From the NCBI RefSeq assembly GCF_900566085.1, contig NZ_UPHT01000138.1:48322-112321 (forward strand): a stretch of DNA of 64,000 nucleotides, in the 5' to 3' direction. The notes beneath the pieces are model-generated. The model was given only the letters and a program-made list of their open reading frames with translations. It did no database searches and was not told the origin of the DNA. This DNA comes from Mycobacterium attenuatum (GTDB taxonomy: Bacteria; Actinomycetota; Actinomycetes; Mycobacteriales; Mycobacteriaceae). Below are positions 1 through 7,844 of the stretch, piece after piece (position 1 is the first letter of the stretch; each line of letters opens with the position of its first letter). The position numbers and the translations under genes are program-made.

Positions 1-1
1 G

Positions 2-1141
2 CCGCTGCTGGACGCGGATACCCTGGCAGATCTGATCGCCACCCACAGCGCGACGACCCCCCAGGGCAAGGCCGCGGTCACCGTCCTGACCACGACGCTG
101 GGCGACCCGCACGGCTACGGTCGCATCCTGCGGACCCAGGACAACGAAGTGATGGCGATCGTCGAACAAACCGATGCGACCCCGTCTCAGCGCGGCATCC
201 GCGAGGTCAACACCGGTGTCTACGCCTTCGACATCACCGCTCTGCGGTCTGCCCTGAGCCGACTGAGCTCCAACAATGCTCAGCAAGAGCTGTACCTGAC
301 CGACGTCATCGCCATCCTGCGCCGCGACGGGCACACCGTCAGTGCCCGCCACGTCGATGACAGCGCACTAGTGGCCGGCGTCAACAACCGCGTCCAACTG
401 GCTCAACTGGGCGCCGAGCTCAACCGCCGAATCGTCGCCGCGCACCAAATGGCCGGCGTCACCGTTGTCGACCCCGCCACCACGTGGATCGACGTCGACG
501 TCGCGATCGGGCGCGATACCGTCATCCACCCCGGCACCCAGTTGCTAGGCCGGACCCAGATCGGCGGACACTGCGTCATCGGTCCGGACACCACCTTGAC
601 CGACGTGACTGTCGGCAACGGCGCCACGGTGATCCGCACCCACGGCGCATCCTCGTCGATCGGCGACGAGGCCACGGTCGGCCCCTTCACCTATCTGCGG
701 CCCGGGACCGTGCTCGGAGCCGACGGCAAATTGGGCGCGTTCGTCGAAGTCAAGAACTCCACCATCGGCACCGGCACCAAAGTTCCGCACCTGACCTATG
801 TCGGCGACGCCGACATAGGCGACCACAGCAATATCGGGGCATCCAGTGTCTTCGTCAACTACGACGGCACCGCCAAGCAGCGGACCACCATCGGCTCGCA
901 CGTCCGCACCGGTTCCGACACCATGTTCGTGGCGCCCGTGACGGTCGGCGACGGCGCCTACACCGGGGCGGGCACGGTCGTCCGCGCGGACGTCCCGCCG
1001 GGCGCGCTGGCGGTGTCCGCGGGCCCGCAACGCAATATCGAGAACTGGGTACAGCGCAAACGCCCCGGTACAGCGGCGGCTCAGGCCGCAGAAGCTGCCG
1101 AAAGTGCCCAGCAGAAAGCCGAAGGCAACCAGACACCGTGA
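2..1141 (+). CDS. glmU: GlmU, bifunctional N-acetylglucosamine-1-P uridyltransferase / glucosamine-1-P acetyltransferase (5' truncated by window edge)
   Basis: GlmU acetylates glucosamine-1-phosphate and then couples it to UTP, giving UDP-GlcNAc for peptidoglycan and the arabinogalactan linker. The reading frame is open from the first bases, so 379 C-terminal residues are visible; roughly 115 N-terminal residues, including the nucleotide-binding start of the uridyltransferase domain, lie outside the window. The visible part carries the end of the uridyltransferase domain (ELYLTDVI) and then the left-handed beta-helix of the acetyltransferase, with the conserved LRPGT, VKNSTIG, NYDG and GSDTMFVAP segments that line the active site. 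The tail is short and Ala/Glu-rich. prsA follows on the same strand after 85 bases. Identity is secure from near-complete agreement with the mycobacterial protein. Confidence 0.96.
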   Translation, partial: PLLDADTLADLIATHSATTPQGKAAVTVLTTTLGDPHGYGRILRTQDNEVMAIVEQTDATPSQRGIREVNTGVYAFDITALRSALSRLSSNNAQQELYLTDVIAILRRDGHTVSARHVDDSALVAGVNNRVQLAQLGAELNRRIVAAHQMAGVTVVDPATTWIDVDVAIGRDTVIHPGTQLLGRTQIGGHCVIGPDTTLTDVTVGNGATVIRTHGASSSIGDEATVGPFTYLRPGTVLGADGKLGAFVEVKNSTIGTGTKVPHLTYVGDADIGDHSNIGASSVFVNYDGTAKQRTTIGSHVRTGSDTMFVAPVTVGDGAYTGAGTVVRADVPPGALAVSAGPQRNIENWVQRKRPGTAAAQAAEAAESAQQKAEGNQTP

Positions 1142-1226
1142 ATAAGGATCCCGGCTTCCCGGCAACACCTACCGGCCCCGTACGATGGGTAATCCATTTC
1201 GATCCCGATACGGCGAGGGCAGCGCG

Positions 1227-2207
1227 TTGAGCCACGACTGGACCGATAACCGCAAAAACCTGATGCTCTTCAGCGGCCGAGCCCATCCGGAGCTGGCCGA
1301 GCAGGTCGCCAAGGAACTCGACGTCCACGTCACCGCGCAGGACGCGCGGGAGTTCGCCAACGGCGAAATTTTCGTGCGCTTCAACGAATCGGTGCGCGGC
1401 TGCGACGCCTTCGTCCTGCAGTCCTGTCCGCTACCGGTCAACACCTGGCTGATGGAACAGCTGATCATGATCGACGCGCTCAAACGGGGCAGCGCCAAGC
1501 GGATCACCGCGGTCATGCCGTTCTACCCCTACGCCCGCCAGGACAAGAAACACCGGGGCCGCGAGCCGATCTCCGCGCGGCTGGTTGCCGACCTGCTCAA
1601 GACCGCCGGCGCCGACCGCATTGTGACCGTCGACTTGCACACCGACCAGATCCAGGGCTTCTTCGACGGACCGGTCGACCACATGCGCGGCCAGAACCTG
1701 TTGACCGGCTACATCAGGGACAACTACCCCGACGGCAACATGGTGGTGGTATCCCCCGACTCGGGCCGGGTGCGCATCGCCGAGAAGTGGGCCGACGCAT
1801 TGGGCGGTGTCCCACTGGCCTTCATCCACAAGACCCGTGACCCACGCGTCTCCAACCAGGTGGTGTCCAACCGCGTCGTGGGTGAAGTCTCCGGCCGCAC
1901 CTGCGTGCTCATCGACGACATGATCGACACCGGCGGCACCATCGCCGGCGCCGTACAGCTGTTGCACAACGACGGCGCCGCCGACGTGATCATCGCGGCC
2001 ACCCACGGCGTGCTGTCCGACCCGGCCGCCGAGCGGCTGGCGGCATGCGGCGCCCGCGAGGTGATCGTCACCAACACGCTTCCCATCACCGAGAGCAAGC
2101 GTTTCCCCCAGCTCACCGTCCTGTCCATCGCGCCGTTGCTGGCCAGCACCATCCGCGCGGTCTTCGAAAACGGCTCAGTCACAGGGCTTTTCGACGGAGA
2201 CGCGTAG
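1227..2207 (+). CDS. prsA: Ribose-phosphate pyrophosphokinase (PRPP synthetase)
   Basis: Makes 5-phosphoribosyl-1-pyrophosphate from ribose-5-phosphate and ATP; in mycobacteria PRPP also feeds decaprenylphosphoryl-arabinose synthesis. Motifs in order are the ATP-loop segment RQDKKHRGREP, VDLHTDQIQGFFD, and the PRPP-binding loop DDMIDTGGT near residue 230. I chose the TTG at 1227 because the protein then begins MSHDWTDN and is 326 residues, the length I recall for the M. tuberculosis enzyme. A GAGGG lies about ten bases upstream. The in-frame ATG at 1185 sits inside a TACGAT element (1181-1186) that looks like a mycobacterial -10 box, which also argues against that start. The stop abuts the next gene directly, suggesting an operon. 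Confidence 0.96.
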   Translation: MSHDWTDNRKNLMLFSGRAHPELAEQVAKELDVHVTAQDAREFANGEIFVRFNESVRGCDAFVLQSCPLPVNTWLMEQLIMIDALKRGSAKRITAVMPFYPYARQDKKHRGREPISARLVADLLKTAGADRIVTVDLHTDQIQGFFDGPVDHMRGQNLLTGYIRDNYPDGNMVVVSPDSGRVRIAEKWADALGGVPLAFIHKTRDPRVSNQVVSNRVVGEVSGRTCVLIDDMIDTGGTIAGAVQLLHNDGAADVIIAATHGVLSDPAAERLAACGAREVIVTNTLPITESKRFPQLTVLSIAPLLASTIRAVFENGSVTGLFDGDA

Positions 2208-2564
2208 ATGGCCGCGTCCGCCGATGAGAGCGTCATCTACCACAACCCCAGGTGCAGTACCTCGCGCAAGACGCTGGAGTTGTTGCGCGACAATGGCTTT
2301 GAGCCGGCCATCGTCGAGTATCTGAAAACACCGCCGTCGCGGGATCACCTGGTGCAACTGATCCGCGACGCCGGAATCGAGGTGCGAACCGCGGTGCGTC
2401 AACGCGAACCGCTCTACACCCAACTCAACCTCGCCGACGCCACCGACGACGAACTGCTGGACGCCATGATCGAGCATCCCATCCTGATCGAACGGCCCTT
2501 TGTGGTCACCTCGAAGGGCACCCGGCTGGCTCGGCCGCTCGACGCCGTTCGCGAGATTTTGTGA
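2208..2564 (+). CDS. ArsC-family (glutaredoxin-type) arsenate reductase-like protein
   Basis: A 118-residue thioredoxin-fold protein of the ArsC/Spx/YffB superfamily. The catalytic motif HNPRCSTSR puts the nucleophilic cysteine at residue 16, matching the HNxxCxTSR signature of glutaredoxin-dependent arsenate reductases. The C-terminal ILIERPFVVT and GTRLARP segments contain arginines corresponding to those that bind arsenate in E. coli ArsC. It starts on the base after the prsA stop and overlaps the following lipoprotein gene by four bases (GTGA), so it is translationally embedded in this operon. No arsenite exporter or ArsR is nearby, so a general thiol-reductase role is possible. M. tuberculosis lacks a gene here as far as I recall. 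Confidence 0.85.
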   Translation: MAASADESVIYHNPRCSTSRKTLELLRDNGFEPAIVEYLKTPPSRDHLVQLIRDAGIEVRTAVRQREPLYTQLNLADATDDELLDAMIEHPILIERPFVVTSKGTRLARPLDAVREIL

Positions 2565-3223
2565 TCGCTGGCCGGCGCAACGCGGCCGTCGTCGCTATCG
2601 CGGTGACGCTGTCCTCGGCCGCCTGCTCCCCGGCCAAGCCGCCGGACTTTCAATCCATCTTGACGACGGGGTCGACCGCCAGTACCCCGGCTACCACGAC
2701 CCCGCCCGTCCCGCTGTCGAAGTACCTGGAAAGCATCGGTGTCAGTGGCCAACAGGTAGCGCCGAGCCAACTGAGCGGTCTGACGGTGTCCATTCCGACG
2801 CCCCCAGGCTGGTCACCGTACAGCGGTCCGAAGGTCACCCCGGAGACGGTGATCATCTCCAAAGGCGGCAAGTACCCGACCGCCAGGCTGGTGGTGTTCA
2901 AGCTCAAGGGCGATTTCAACCCCGCCGACGTGGCCAGGCGCGGCAACGAAGACGCCCAACTGTTCGAGAACTTCAAGCAGCTGGACGCCTCCACGGCGGA
3001 TTTCAACGGCTTTCCGTCGTCGATGATGCAAGGCAGCTACGACCTCGACGGCACCCGACTGCACAGCTGGAACCGGGTCGTCATTCCCACCGGCCCACCG
3101 CCGGACAATCAGCGGTATCTGGTTCAGCTCACGATCACCAGCCTGGCCACCGACGCCGCCGCGAATGCGCCCGACATCGAGGCGATCATTCGCGGCTTCA
3201 CCGTTGCGACGAAGTCGCGGTGA
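2561..3223 (+). CDS. lpqT: Lipoprotein LpqT (Lpp-LpqN family)
   Basis: A 220-residue exported lipoprotein. The GTG start overlaps the upstream stop by four bases. A basic N-terminus (IAGRRN) precedes a hydrophobic stretch and a lipobox-like SSAAC, with Cys near residue 23 as the lipidation site. A Thr/Pro/Ser-rich linker follows, then the Lpp-LpqN domain with the recognisable PTPPGW, YPTARLVVFKL, STADFNGFPSSM and RYLVQLTITSLA segments. The gene keeps its M. tuberculosis position next to prsA and upstream of rplY. Its molecular function is unknown; the LpqN branch of the family has been linked to cell-envelope biogenesis. The -3 lipobox residue is Ser rather than Leu/Val, an atypical but tolerated form. 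Confidence 0.9.
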   Translation: MIAGRRNAAVVAIAVTLSSAACSPAKPPDFQSILTTGSTASTPATTTPPVPLSKYLESIGVSGQQVAPSQLSGLTVSIPTPPGWSPYSGPKVTPETVIISKGGKYPTARLVVFKLKGDFNPADVARRGNEDAQLFENFKQLDASTADFNGFPSSMMQGSYDLDGTRLHSWNRVVIPTGPPPDNQRYLVQLTITSLATDAAANAPDIEAIIRGFTVATKSR

Positions 3224-3279
3224 CCAGACCCGAGTCATGACGGCTGGCTAGCAATTTCGCCTCAGTGAGGCGGATGCGC

Positions 3280-3285
3280 TAACCT
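3280..3285 (+). promoter_or_regulatory. Possible -10 element upstream of rplY
   Basis: TAACCT fits the mycobacterial TANNNT -10 pattern and lies about 125 bases before the rplY start codon, within the 185-base gap after lpqT. No convincing -35 was seen, so this is only a candidate promoter for the rplY-pth pair. Confidence 0.25.
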
Positions 3286-3408
3286 GTCCGGGCGTCACGG
3301 CGAGGGTGCAGAAGGTCCAGCACCGTTATCGACGGAGACCGACAGTTTCGTCGCGATCCTTGCCGTGCCCCCTATGACCAGGGTTTTCGAGCACACAGGA
3401 GCGACACA

Positions 3409-4068
3409 ATGGCTAAGGCTGCAGTCAACCAACTGAAGGTCACGGTGCGGACCGAGACCGGCAAGGGCGCGTCCCGGCGAGCCCGCCGCGACGGCAAGAT
3501 CCCGGCCGTTCTGTACGGCCACGGCGCCGAGCCTCAGCACTTGGAGTTACCCGGGCACGACTTCGCCGCGGTGCTGCGGCACTCGGGCACCAACGCGGTC
3601 CTGACCCTGGATATCGCCGGCAAAGAGCAGCTCGCACTGACCAAAGCGCTGGACATCCACCCGATCCGCCGCACCATTCAGCACGCCGACCTGCTGGTGG
3701 TCCGGCGTGGCGAGAAGGTTGTCGTCGAGGTCGCCGTCATGGTGGAGGGCGAGGCCGCGTCGGGCACCCTGGTGACCCAGGAAGCCAGCACCATCGAGAT
3801 CGAGGCGGAGGCGCTGTCGATTCCCGAACACCTGACAGTGTCGGTGGAGGATGCAGAAGCCGGCACCCAGTTCACCGCCGGACGGATCGAACTGCCGCGC
3901 GGCATCAACTTGATCTCCGACCCGGAGCTGCTGGTGGTCAACGTCGTGACCGCGCCGACGGCCGAAGATCTGGCCGAAGAGGGCGCGGGCGAGGCCGCCG
4001 AAGGCCTAGCGGCCGAAGACGAGGCCCAGAAAGAGACCGCAGAAGCCGAATCCGCGGCAGCAGAGTAG
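3409..4068 (+). CDS. rplY: 50S ribosomal protein L25 (CTC/TL5 form)
   Basis: Binds 5S rRNA in the large ribosomal subunit and, in the CTC form, is linked to general stress. The N-terminal ~95 residues form the L25 beta-barrel (GKGASRRARR, IPAVLYGHG, HPIRRTIQHADL). A second beta-domain runs to about residue 185, followed by an Ala/Glu-rich acidic tail, the normal mycobacterial two-domain form of 219 residues. The ATG is preceded by AGGAGCGACACA, a good ribosome binding site. pth follows 12 bases after the stop, the conserved rplY-pth pairing. Confidence 0.96.
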   Translation: MAKAAVNQLKVTVRTETGKGASRRARRDGKIPAVLYGHGAEPQHLELPGHDFAAVLRHSGTNAVLTLDIAGKEQLALTKALDIHPIRRTIQHADLLVVRRGEKVVVEVAVMVEGEAASGTLVTQEASTIEIEAEALSIPEHLTVSVEDAEAGTQFTAGRIELPRGINLISDPELLVVNVVTAPTAEDLAEEGAGEAAEGLAAEDEAQKETAEAESAAAE

Positions 4069-4080
4069 GCGGATCGCGAC

Positions 4081-4662
4081 GTGGCCGAGCCGTTTCTGGT
4101 CGTCGGCCTCGGAAACCCCGGAGACACCTACGCGCGCACCCGGCACAATCTCGGGTTCATGGTTGCCGACCTGTTGGCTGCGCGGTTGGGCTCAAAATTT
4201 AAGGGGCACAAGCGTTCCGGGGCCGACGTCGTCACCGGCCGGCTGGCGGGGCACGCCGCGGTACTGGCCAAGCCGCGCTGCTACATGAACGAGTCGGGCC
4301 GCCAGGTGGGCCCGCTGGCCACGTTCTACTCGGTGGCGCCGGCCGACATCGTCGTCATCCACGACGACCTCGACCTGGACTTCGGTCGTATCCGGCTCAA
4401 ACTCGGTGGCGGCGAGGGCGGCCACAACGGGCTGCGCTCGGTGGCGGCGGCGTTGGGCACCAAGGACTTTCAGCGGGTGCGTATCGGCATCGGCCGTCCG
4501 CCCGGACGCAAGGACCCCGCAGCGTTCGTCTTGGAGAACTTCACCGCCGCCGAACGCGCCGAAGTCCCGACCATCTGCGAGCAGGCGGCAGACGCCACCG
4601 AGTTGCTCATCGACATGGGGCTCGAGTCCGCGCAGAATCGGGTCCATGCCTGGCAGGGGTGA
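4081..4662 (+). CDS. pth: Peptidyl-tRNA hydrolase
   Basis: Frees tRNA from peptidyl-tRNAs that drop off the ribosome, an essential recycling step. The GTG start gives MAEPFLVVGLGNPG. The catalytic His is residue 22 (TRHN), Asn12 sits in the GNPG loop, and the HDDLDL segment carries the catalytic Asp near 95. GGGEGGHNGLRS and RVRIGIGRPP are the other family signatures. Length is 193 residues, within the usual range. It is co-directional with rplY and convergent with the DUF302 lipoprotein gene, and its stop codon sits at the edge of a hairpin followed by CTTTT that probably ends the transcript. Confidence 0.97.
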   Translation: MAEPFLVVGLGNPGDTYARTRHNLGFMVADLLAARLGSKFKGHKRSGADVVTGRLAGHAAVLAKPRCYMNESGRQVGPLATFYSVAPADIVVIHDDLDLDFGRIRLKLGGGEGGHNGLRSVAAALGTKDFQRVRIGIGRPPGRKDPAAFVLENFTAAERAEVPTICEQAADATELLIDMGLESAQNRVHAWQG

Positions 4663-4685
4663 TCCGCGTCGGGCGGATCGCTTTT
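4661..4685 (+). terminator. Intrinsic terminator after pth
   Basis: GATCCGC (4661-4667) and GCGGATC (4673-4679) form a perfect 7-bp stem with a 5-base loop, followed by GCTTTTAG. It overlaps the pth stop codon and lies between convergent genes. The T-run is on the plus side only. Confidence 0.65.
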
Positions 4686-5670
4686 AGTGTGTCGCCGCCG
4701 CGGCGTCGGCGACGGCACGGATTGCCTGCGACACCTGCTGGCCGACGTCGGCGCGACCCGGGTCGACCACGCTGAACAGCGGCGCCGGATCGAAGTAGCT
4801 GATGTGCGCCGGTCCGCGGCTTTCCGCCCAGACCTGCATGCGTACCGGAACCACCGCGCCGATCGCCTGTGTGGCGCCGAAGAGCGTCTTGCCGATCTGC
4901 GGATTACCGACGAAGAAGCTATGCGACCGCTGCAACTGCAATCCGATCGCCTCGAGCCTGCTGGCCTGGTTCACGTCGCCGAGGACGGTCATGCCGTTCT
5001 GATCGGCAGCCGTGTGTAACGCGCCGATGGTCCCCTCGAACGAACTCGACGTGTCGACGGTGATGAATGTGGTGTCGACTTTGGTTACCTGAGGGGTTAC
5101 CTGAGGGGTTGCCTGAGGTGCGGCGCCGGCGCCCACCGCGGCTTCGGCGATGGTGCGGATCGACTGGGATACCTGCCGACCGGCATCGCCGAGAGCCGGG
5201 TCGACGGCGGTGAACTCCGGGGCCGGGTCGAAGTAGCTGATATGGGCCGGACCGTCGCCGTCCACCCAGACGTGCACACGTACCGGGATGACCGCGCCGA
5301 TCGCTTGCGTGGCGTCGAAAAACGTCTTACCGATGCGCGGATTGCCGACAAAGAAGCTATGCGCCCCCGGCAGTTGCAGCCCGGTAGCCGCCAGCACCGC
5401 ATCCTGGTTGAGGTCGCCGACGATCATCATCCCGTTGTCGGCGGCCGCCTTCTGCAGTGCATCGACGGTAGCTTCGAATTTCTGGTTCGAGGTATAGCTG
5501 ATGAAGCTTGTCGACACGGTGCGCGGCTGGCTTGAAACACTGCTCGTAGCAGGCGAATTCGTTGATTGCGGAGCGCTGTTCTTGGTGCTGCTGCACGCCG
5601 CCGCGGTCAGCGCCACGACGGAAAGGCCAGCGGCAACTCGCGTCATCAGTGATTGCGAGGCGAACAACAT
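4684..5670 (-). CDS. Lipoprotein with two tandem DUF302 domains
   Basis: A 328-residue exported protein. I chose the ATG at 5670, preceded by GGGAG eight bases away. A signal sequence (SLMTRVAAGLSVVALTAAAC) ends in a lipobox-like TAAAC. Two homologous DUF302 units follow, at about residues 55-185 and 200-328. Each contains a version of GNPxIGKTxFxATQAIGAVxPVR and AHISYFDPAP, clear internal duplication. The linker holds a 12-base tandem repeat coding for (TPQV). DUF302 proteins bind or sense unknown ligands, and no enzymatic activity is established. The gene sits between pth and pks16, where I recall no M. tuberculosis counterpart, so it is probably an accessory insertion. Confidence 0.85.
   Translation of the reverse strand: MLFASQSLMTRVAAGLSVVALTAAACSSTKNSAPQSTNSPATSSVSSQPRTVSTSFISYTSNQKFEATVDALQKAAADNGMMIVGDLNQDAVLAATGLQLPGAHSFFVGNPRIGKTFFDATQAIGAVIPVRVHVWVDGDGPAHISYFDPAPEFTAVDPALGDAGRQVSQSIRTIAEAAVGAGAAPQATPQVTPQVTKVDTTFITVDTSSSFEGTIGALHTAADQNGMTVLGDVNQASRLEAIGLQLQRSHSFFVGNPQIGKTLFGATQAIGAVVPVRMQVWAESRGPAHISYFDPAPLFSVVDPGRADVGQQVSQAIRAVADAAAATH
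5083..5118 (-). repeat. 12-bp in-frame tandem repeat in DUF302 linker
   Basis: About three copies of a 12-base unit (CTGAGGGGTTAC on the plus strand, last full copy one base different) encode repeated TPQV/TPQA in the linker between the two DUF302 domains. Copy-number change would keep the frame and alter linker length. Confidence 0.8.
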
Positions 5671-5789
5671 GGGCACTGCTCCCTTCGGTTTTCGATGGGG
5701 CCGGCTGTTCGGCACGCAGCACTCCGCAGCGGTCACACATCATTCGGGCCACCCACGATCGGTTGGCAAGACCATTCCACCACTGGCAT

Positions 5790-5853
5790 CCGCGAGCAGA
5801 CACAAAATCGCCCAATTTCCTTGGGAAATGGGCGATTTTGTGTCTGCTCGCGG
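5790..5853. repeat. Long near-perfect palindrome downstream of pks16 (terminator or dispersed palindromic repeat)
   Basis: A 25-bp perfect outer stem (5790-5814 with 5829-5853), one bulged A at 5815, then a 5-bp inner stem (TTTCC/GGAAA) around a 3-base loop. The element begins eight bases beyond the pks16 stop and lies upstream of the DUF302 gene, so it can end pks16 transcription. The arms contain GCAGACACAAAATCGCC. I recall related palindromes in other mycobacterial intergenic regions, but there is no second copy in this window. Confidence 0.85.
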
Positions 5854-5861
5854 ACTGAAAG

Positions 5862-7496
5862 CTAGGTGACGAGGGTGACCGAATTCGCCCGTCGCAGCTT
5901 GCCCGACGGCGTCTTCGGGATGGTGCCCGGCCCGAGCACCACGACGTTGCGCGGACGCACGTCCACCTCGGCGACCACCTCGTGGGCCACCTGGTGCTCG
6001 ATGCGGCGAACCTCGGCGGGGTCCTCGAAGGCGTTCGACTCGACCGCCACCGCGAAAGTCTCGCGGGAGTGGCCGGCGTCAAGCCGCACCGCCACCGCGC
6101 AGCCCGGACGCACCCCCTCGACCCGGCCGGCGGCCCGCTCGATGTCGGTCGGATAGATATTGCGGCCAGCCATGATGATGACGTCCTTGACGCGGCCACA
6201 GACGACGACGTGTCCGTTCTCCATCCGGTAGCCGAGGTCGCCGGTGTCATACCAGCCCTGGGCGTCCTGCGCCGGGATGAACCCGCCCATCGTGATGTAG
6301 CCGGGTGTCACCGACTCGCCCCGCAGCTCGATCACCCCGACGCCGCGCGGCGGCAGGATGTTGCCGTCCTCGTCGACGATGCGGGCCTCGATCCCCTGCA
6401 GCAGCGGGCCCAGCGAAGCCAGCCGGCGGGTATTGCCCTTGGCGGCCGGCACCGCGCGGCGCAGGGCAGCCAGCAGGTCGGCGTCCACTTCGTCGACCAC
6501 CAGGCCGGCGCCGCACTCGGAGAACGCCACCGCCAGCGTGATCTCGGCCATCCCGTAGGCCGGCAGGATCGCCTGCGGCTTGAGCCCGAACGGTGCGCCG
6601 GCCTCGCACAGGTCCTCGACGTCGGCCGGCTCGACGGGCTCGGCACCCGACAGCGCGAAGCGTAACGAGGACAGGTCGAACTGGCCGGGCTTGGCCTGCT
6701 TGCGCAGCCGCTTGGCGAACAGCGAATAAGCAAAGTTGGGGGCCGCGGTCATGGTGCCGCCGTACTTGTCGATCAGCTTGGCCCACAGCAGCGTGTCGCG
6801 CATGAAGTCCATCGGGGTGACTTTGACCAGCTCGCCGCCGAAGTACATCGGCACGGTCAAGAAGCCGATCATCCCCATGTCGTGGAACAACGGCAACCAG
6901 CTGACCATGACGTCGGTGTCTTCGTTGTACTCGGCGCTGATGTACATCGCCTCGAGATTGGCGAACAGATTGCGGTGGGTGATCTGGACAGCTTTGGGTG
7001 AACCTGTAGACCCCGACGTCAACTGCATCAACGCCAGATCGTCCTCGTCGGTCGGAATCGGGTCGACAGGCTCCGACGCCAGCAGTTGCTCGACGGTGAG
7101 CACCTTGATGCCCCGCTCTTGCAGCACCGGAGCGGCGGCCATGAACGGATCGGAGATGATGACCGCCTTGGCCTCGATCATGTCGACCACAGTGGTGGTG
7201 TCCTCGGCCCACAAGGCGAGGTCGGTGCGGGGGGTCGGCTGATGCAGCATGGTCAGGCTCGCACCGCGCATCCACAGCCCCTGGGCGGTCGGGGCGATCT
7301 CCACCGGCGCGCCGGCCAGGACACCGACCGCGTCGCCGTGGCCGACGCCGACGGCCGCCAAGCCGCCGGCTATCCGCCGCGCCCGTTCGTGGACTTCACC
7401 CCAAGTGTGCCGAACCGGGGTGTGGGGTTCACCGGTCACCATGCCCTTCGCGCTCTGACGGGCGTTGCGGAACATCTTGTCGGTAAACCTGCTCAA
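5862..7496 (-). CDS. pks16: Pks16, fatty-acyl-AMP ligase/acyl-CoA synthetase-like adenylating enzyme
   Basis: Despite its name this is an ANL-superfamily adenylating enzyme that activates a carboxylic (probably fatty) acid, not a polyketide synthase. Motifs are the P-loop LTSGSTGSPK near residue 157, the A5-type YGMAE, YDTGDLG near 415, GRVKDVIIMAGRN, and the C-terminal catalytic-lysine segment PKTPSGKLRR. I placed the start at the TTG with a strong GAGGAGG seven bases upstream; this gives MSRFTDKMF and 544 residues, the length I recall for Rv1013. Its acyl substrate and downstream partner are unknown. The gene keeps its syntenic place downstream of ispE and ends at a large palindrome. Confidence 0.92.
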   Translation of the reverse strand: MSRFTDKMFRNARQSAKGMVTGEPHTPVRHTWGEVHERARRIAGGLAAVGVGHGDAVGVLAGAPVEIAPTAQGLWMRGASLTMLHQPTPRTDLALWAEDTTTVVDMIEAKAVIISDPFMAAAPVLQERGIKVLTVEQLLASEPVDPIPTDEDDLALMQLTSGSTGSPKAVQITHRNLFANLEAMYISAEYNEDTDVMVSWLPLFHDMGMIGFLTVPMYFGGELVKVTPMDFMRDTLLWAKLIDKYGGTMTAAPNFAYSLFAKRLRKQAKPGQFDLSSLRFALSGAEPVEPADVEDLCEAGAPFGLKPQAILPAYGMAEITLAVAFSECGAGLVVDEVDADLLAALRRAVPAAKGNTRRLASLGPLLQGIEARIVDEDGNILPPRGVGVIELRGESVTPGYITMGGFIPAQDAQGWYDTGDLGYRMENGHVVVCGRVKDVIIMAGRNIYPTDIERAAGRVEGVRPGCAVAVRLDAGHSRETFAVAVESNAFEDPAEVRRIEHQVAHEVVAEVDVRPRNVVVLGPGTIPKTPSGKLRRANSVTLVT

Positions 7497-7772
7497 AGCA
7501 TCCTCCTCGGTTCCGGGCCGGGGGTCCGGGTTCTTATGTTCCGCCTGCTGGACGGCACTTGGTAGCAGGCGCGCGCACACAGTTGGGGAGCAGTTACGTC
7601 TCGGTTCGGTGATGAGCTGACGATCCAACGCCGGACCGCACGATGCGCAAGAACCTGGCCCGATATCTGGACCTGCCTGGACCGAAGGCGGTTCGCGGAC
7701 CGCCCGGCGTGCTGCCCGGCGGACGACGAAATCGCATTCGCTTGCTTACCGCTAGCCGTCACCGCCGATTAT

Positions 7773-7794
7773 CTTAAGCAACTCTTAAGTAACT
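7773..7794. repeat. 11-bp tandem direct repeat, possible operator
   Basis: CTTAAGCAACT is followed directly by CTTAAGTAACT, two 11-base units differing at one position. The spacing equals one helical turn, as in direct-repeat operators. It is AT-rich against its surroundings and lies about 280 bases before the pks16 start. Confidence 0.5.
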
Positions 7795-7824
7795 GCCAAA
7801 CTCTATCGGCATTTGAGGCGGATT

Positions 7825-7842
7825 TCACAGCCAAGTCACACC
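7825..7842 (+). promoter_or_regulatory. PhoP-box-like direct repeat
   Basis: TCACAGC, four bases, then TCACACC. The mycobacterial PhoP site is described as two TCACAGC heptamers separated by four bases; here the first copy is perfect and the second differs at one base. It lies directly downstream of the ispE stop and about 330 bases upstream of pks16. This is far for activation, so function is uncertain. Confidence 0.4.
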
Positions 7843-7844
7843 CG

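Larger units (their letters stand above)
7497..7844. other. 348-base intergenic region between ispE and pks16
   Basis: No convincing gene. It holds the pks16 ribosome binding site (GAGGAGG), an 11-base tandem direct repeat and a PhoP-box-like repeat, both annotated separately. It should contain the pks16 promoter. Confidence 0.6.

Noticed and set aside
7493..7762. 89-residue minus-strand frame upstream of pks16
   Set aside because: It would overlap the pks16 start and its strong ribosome binding site, and has no recognisable domain.
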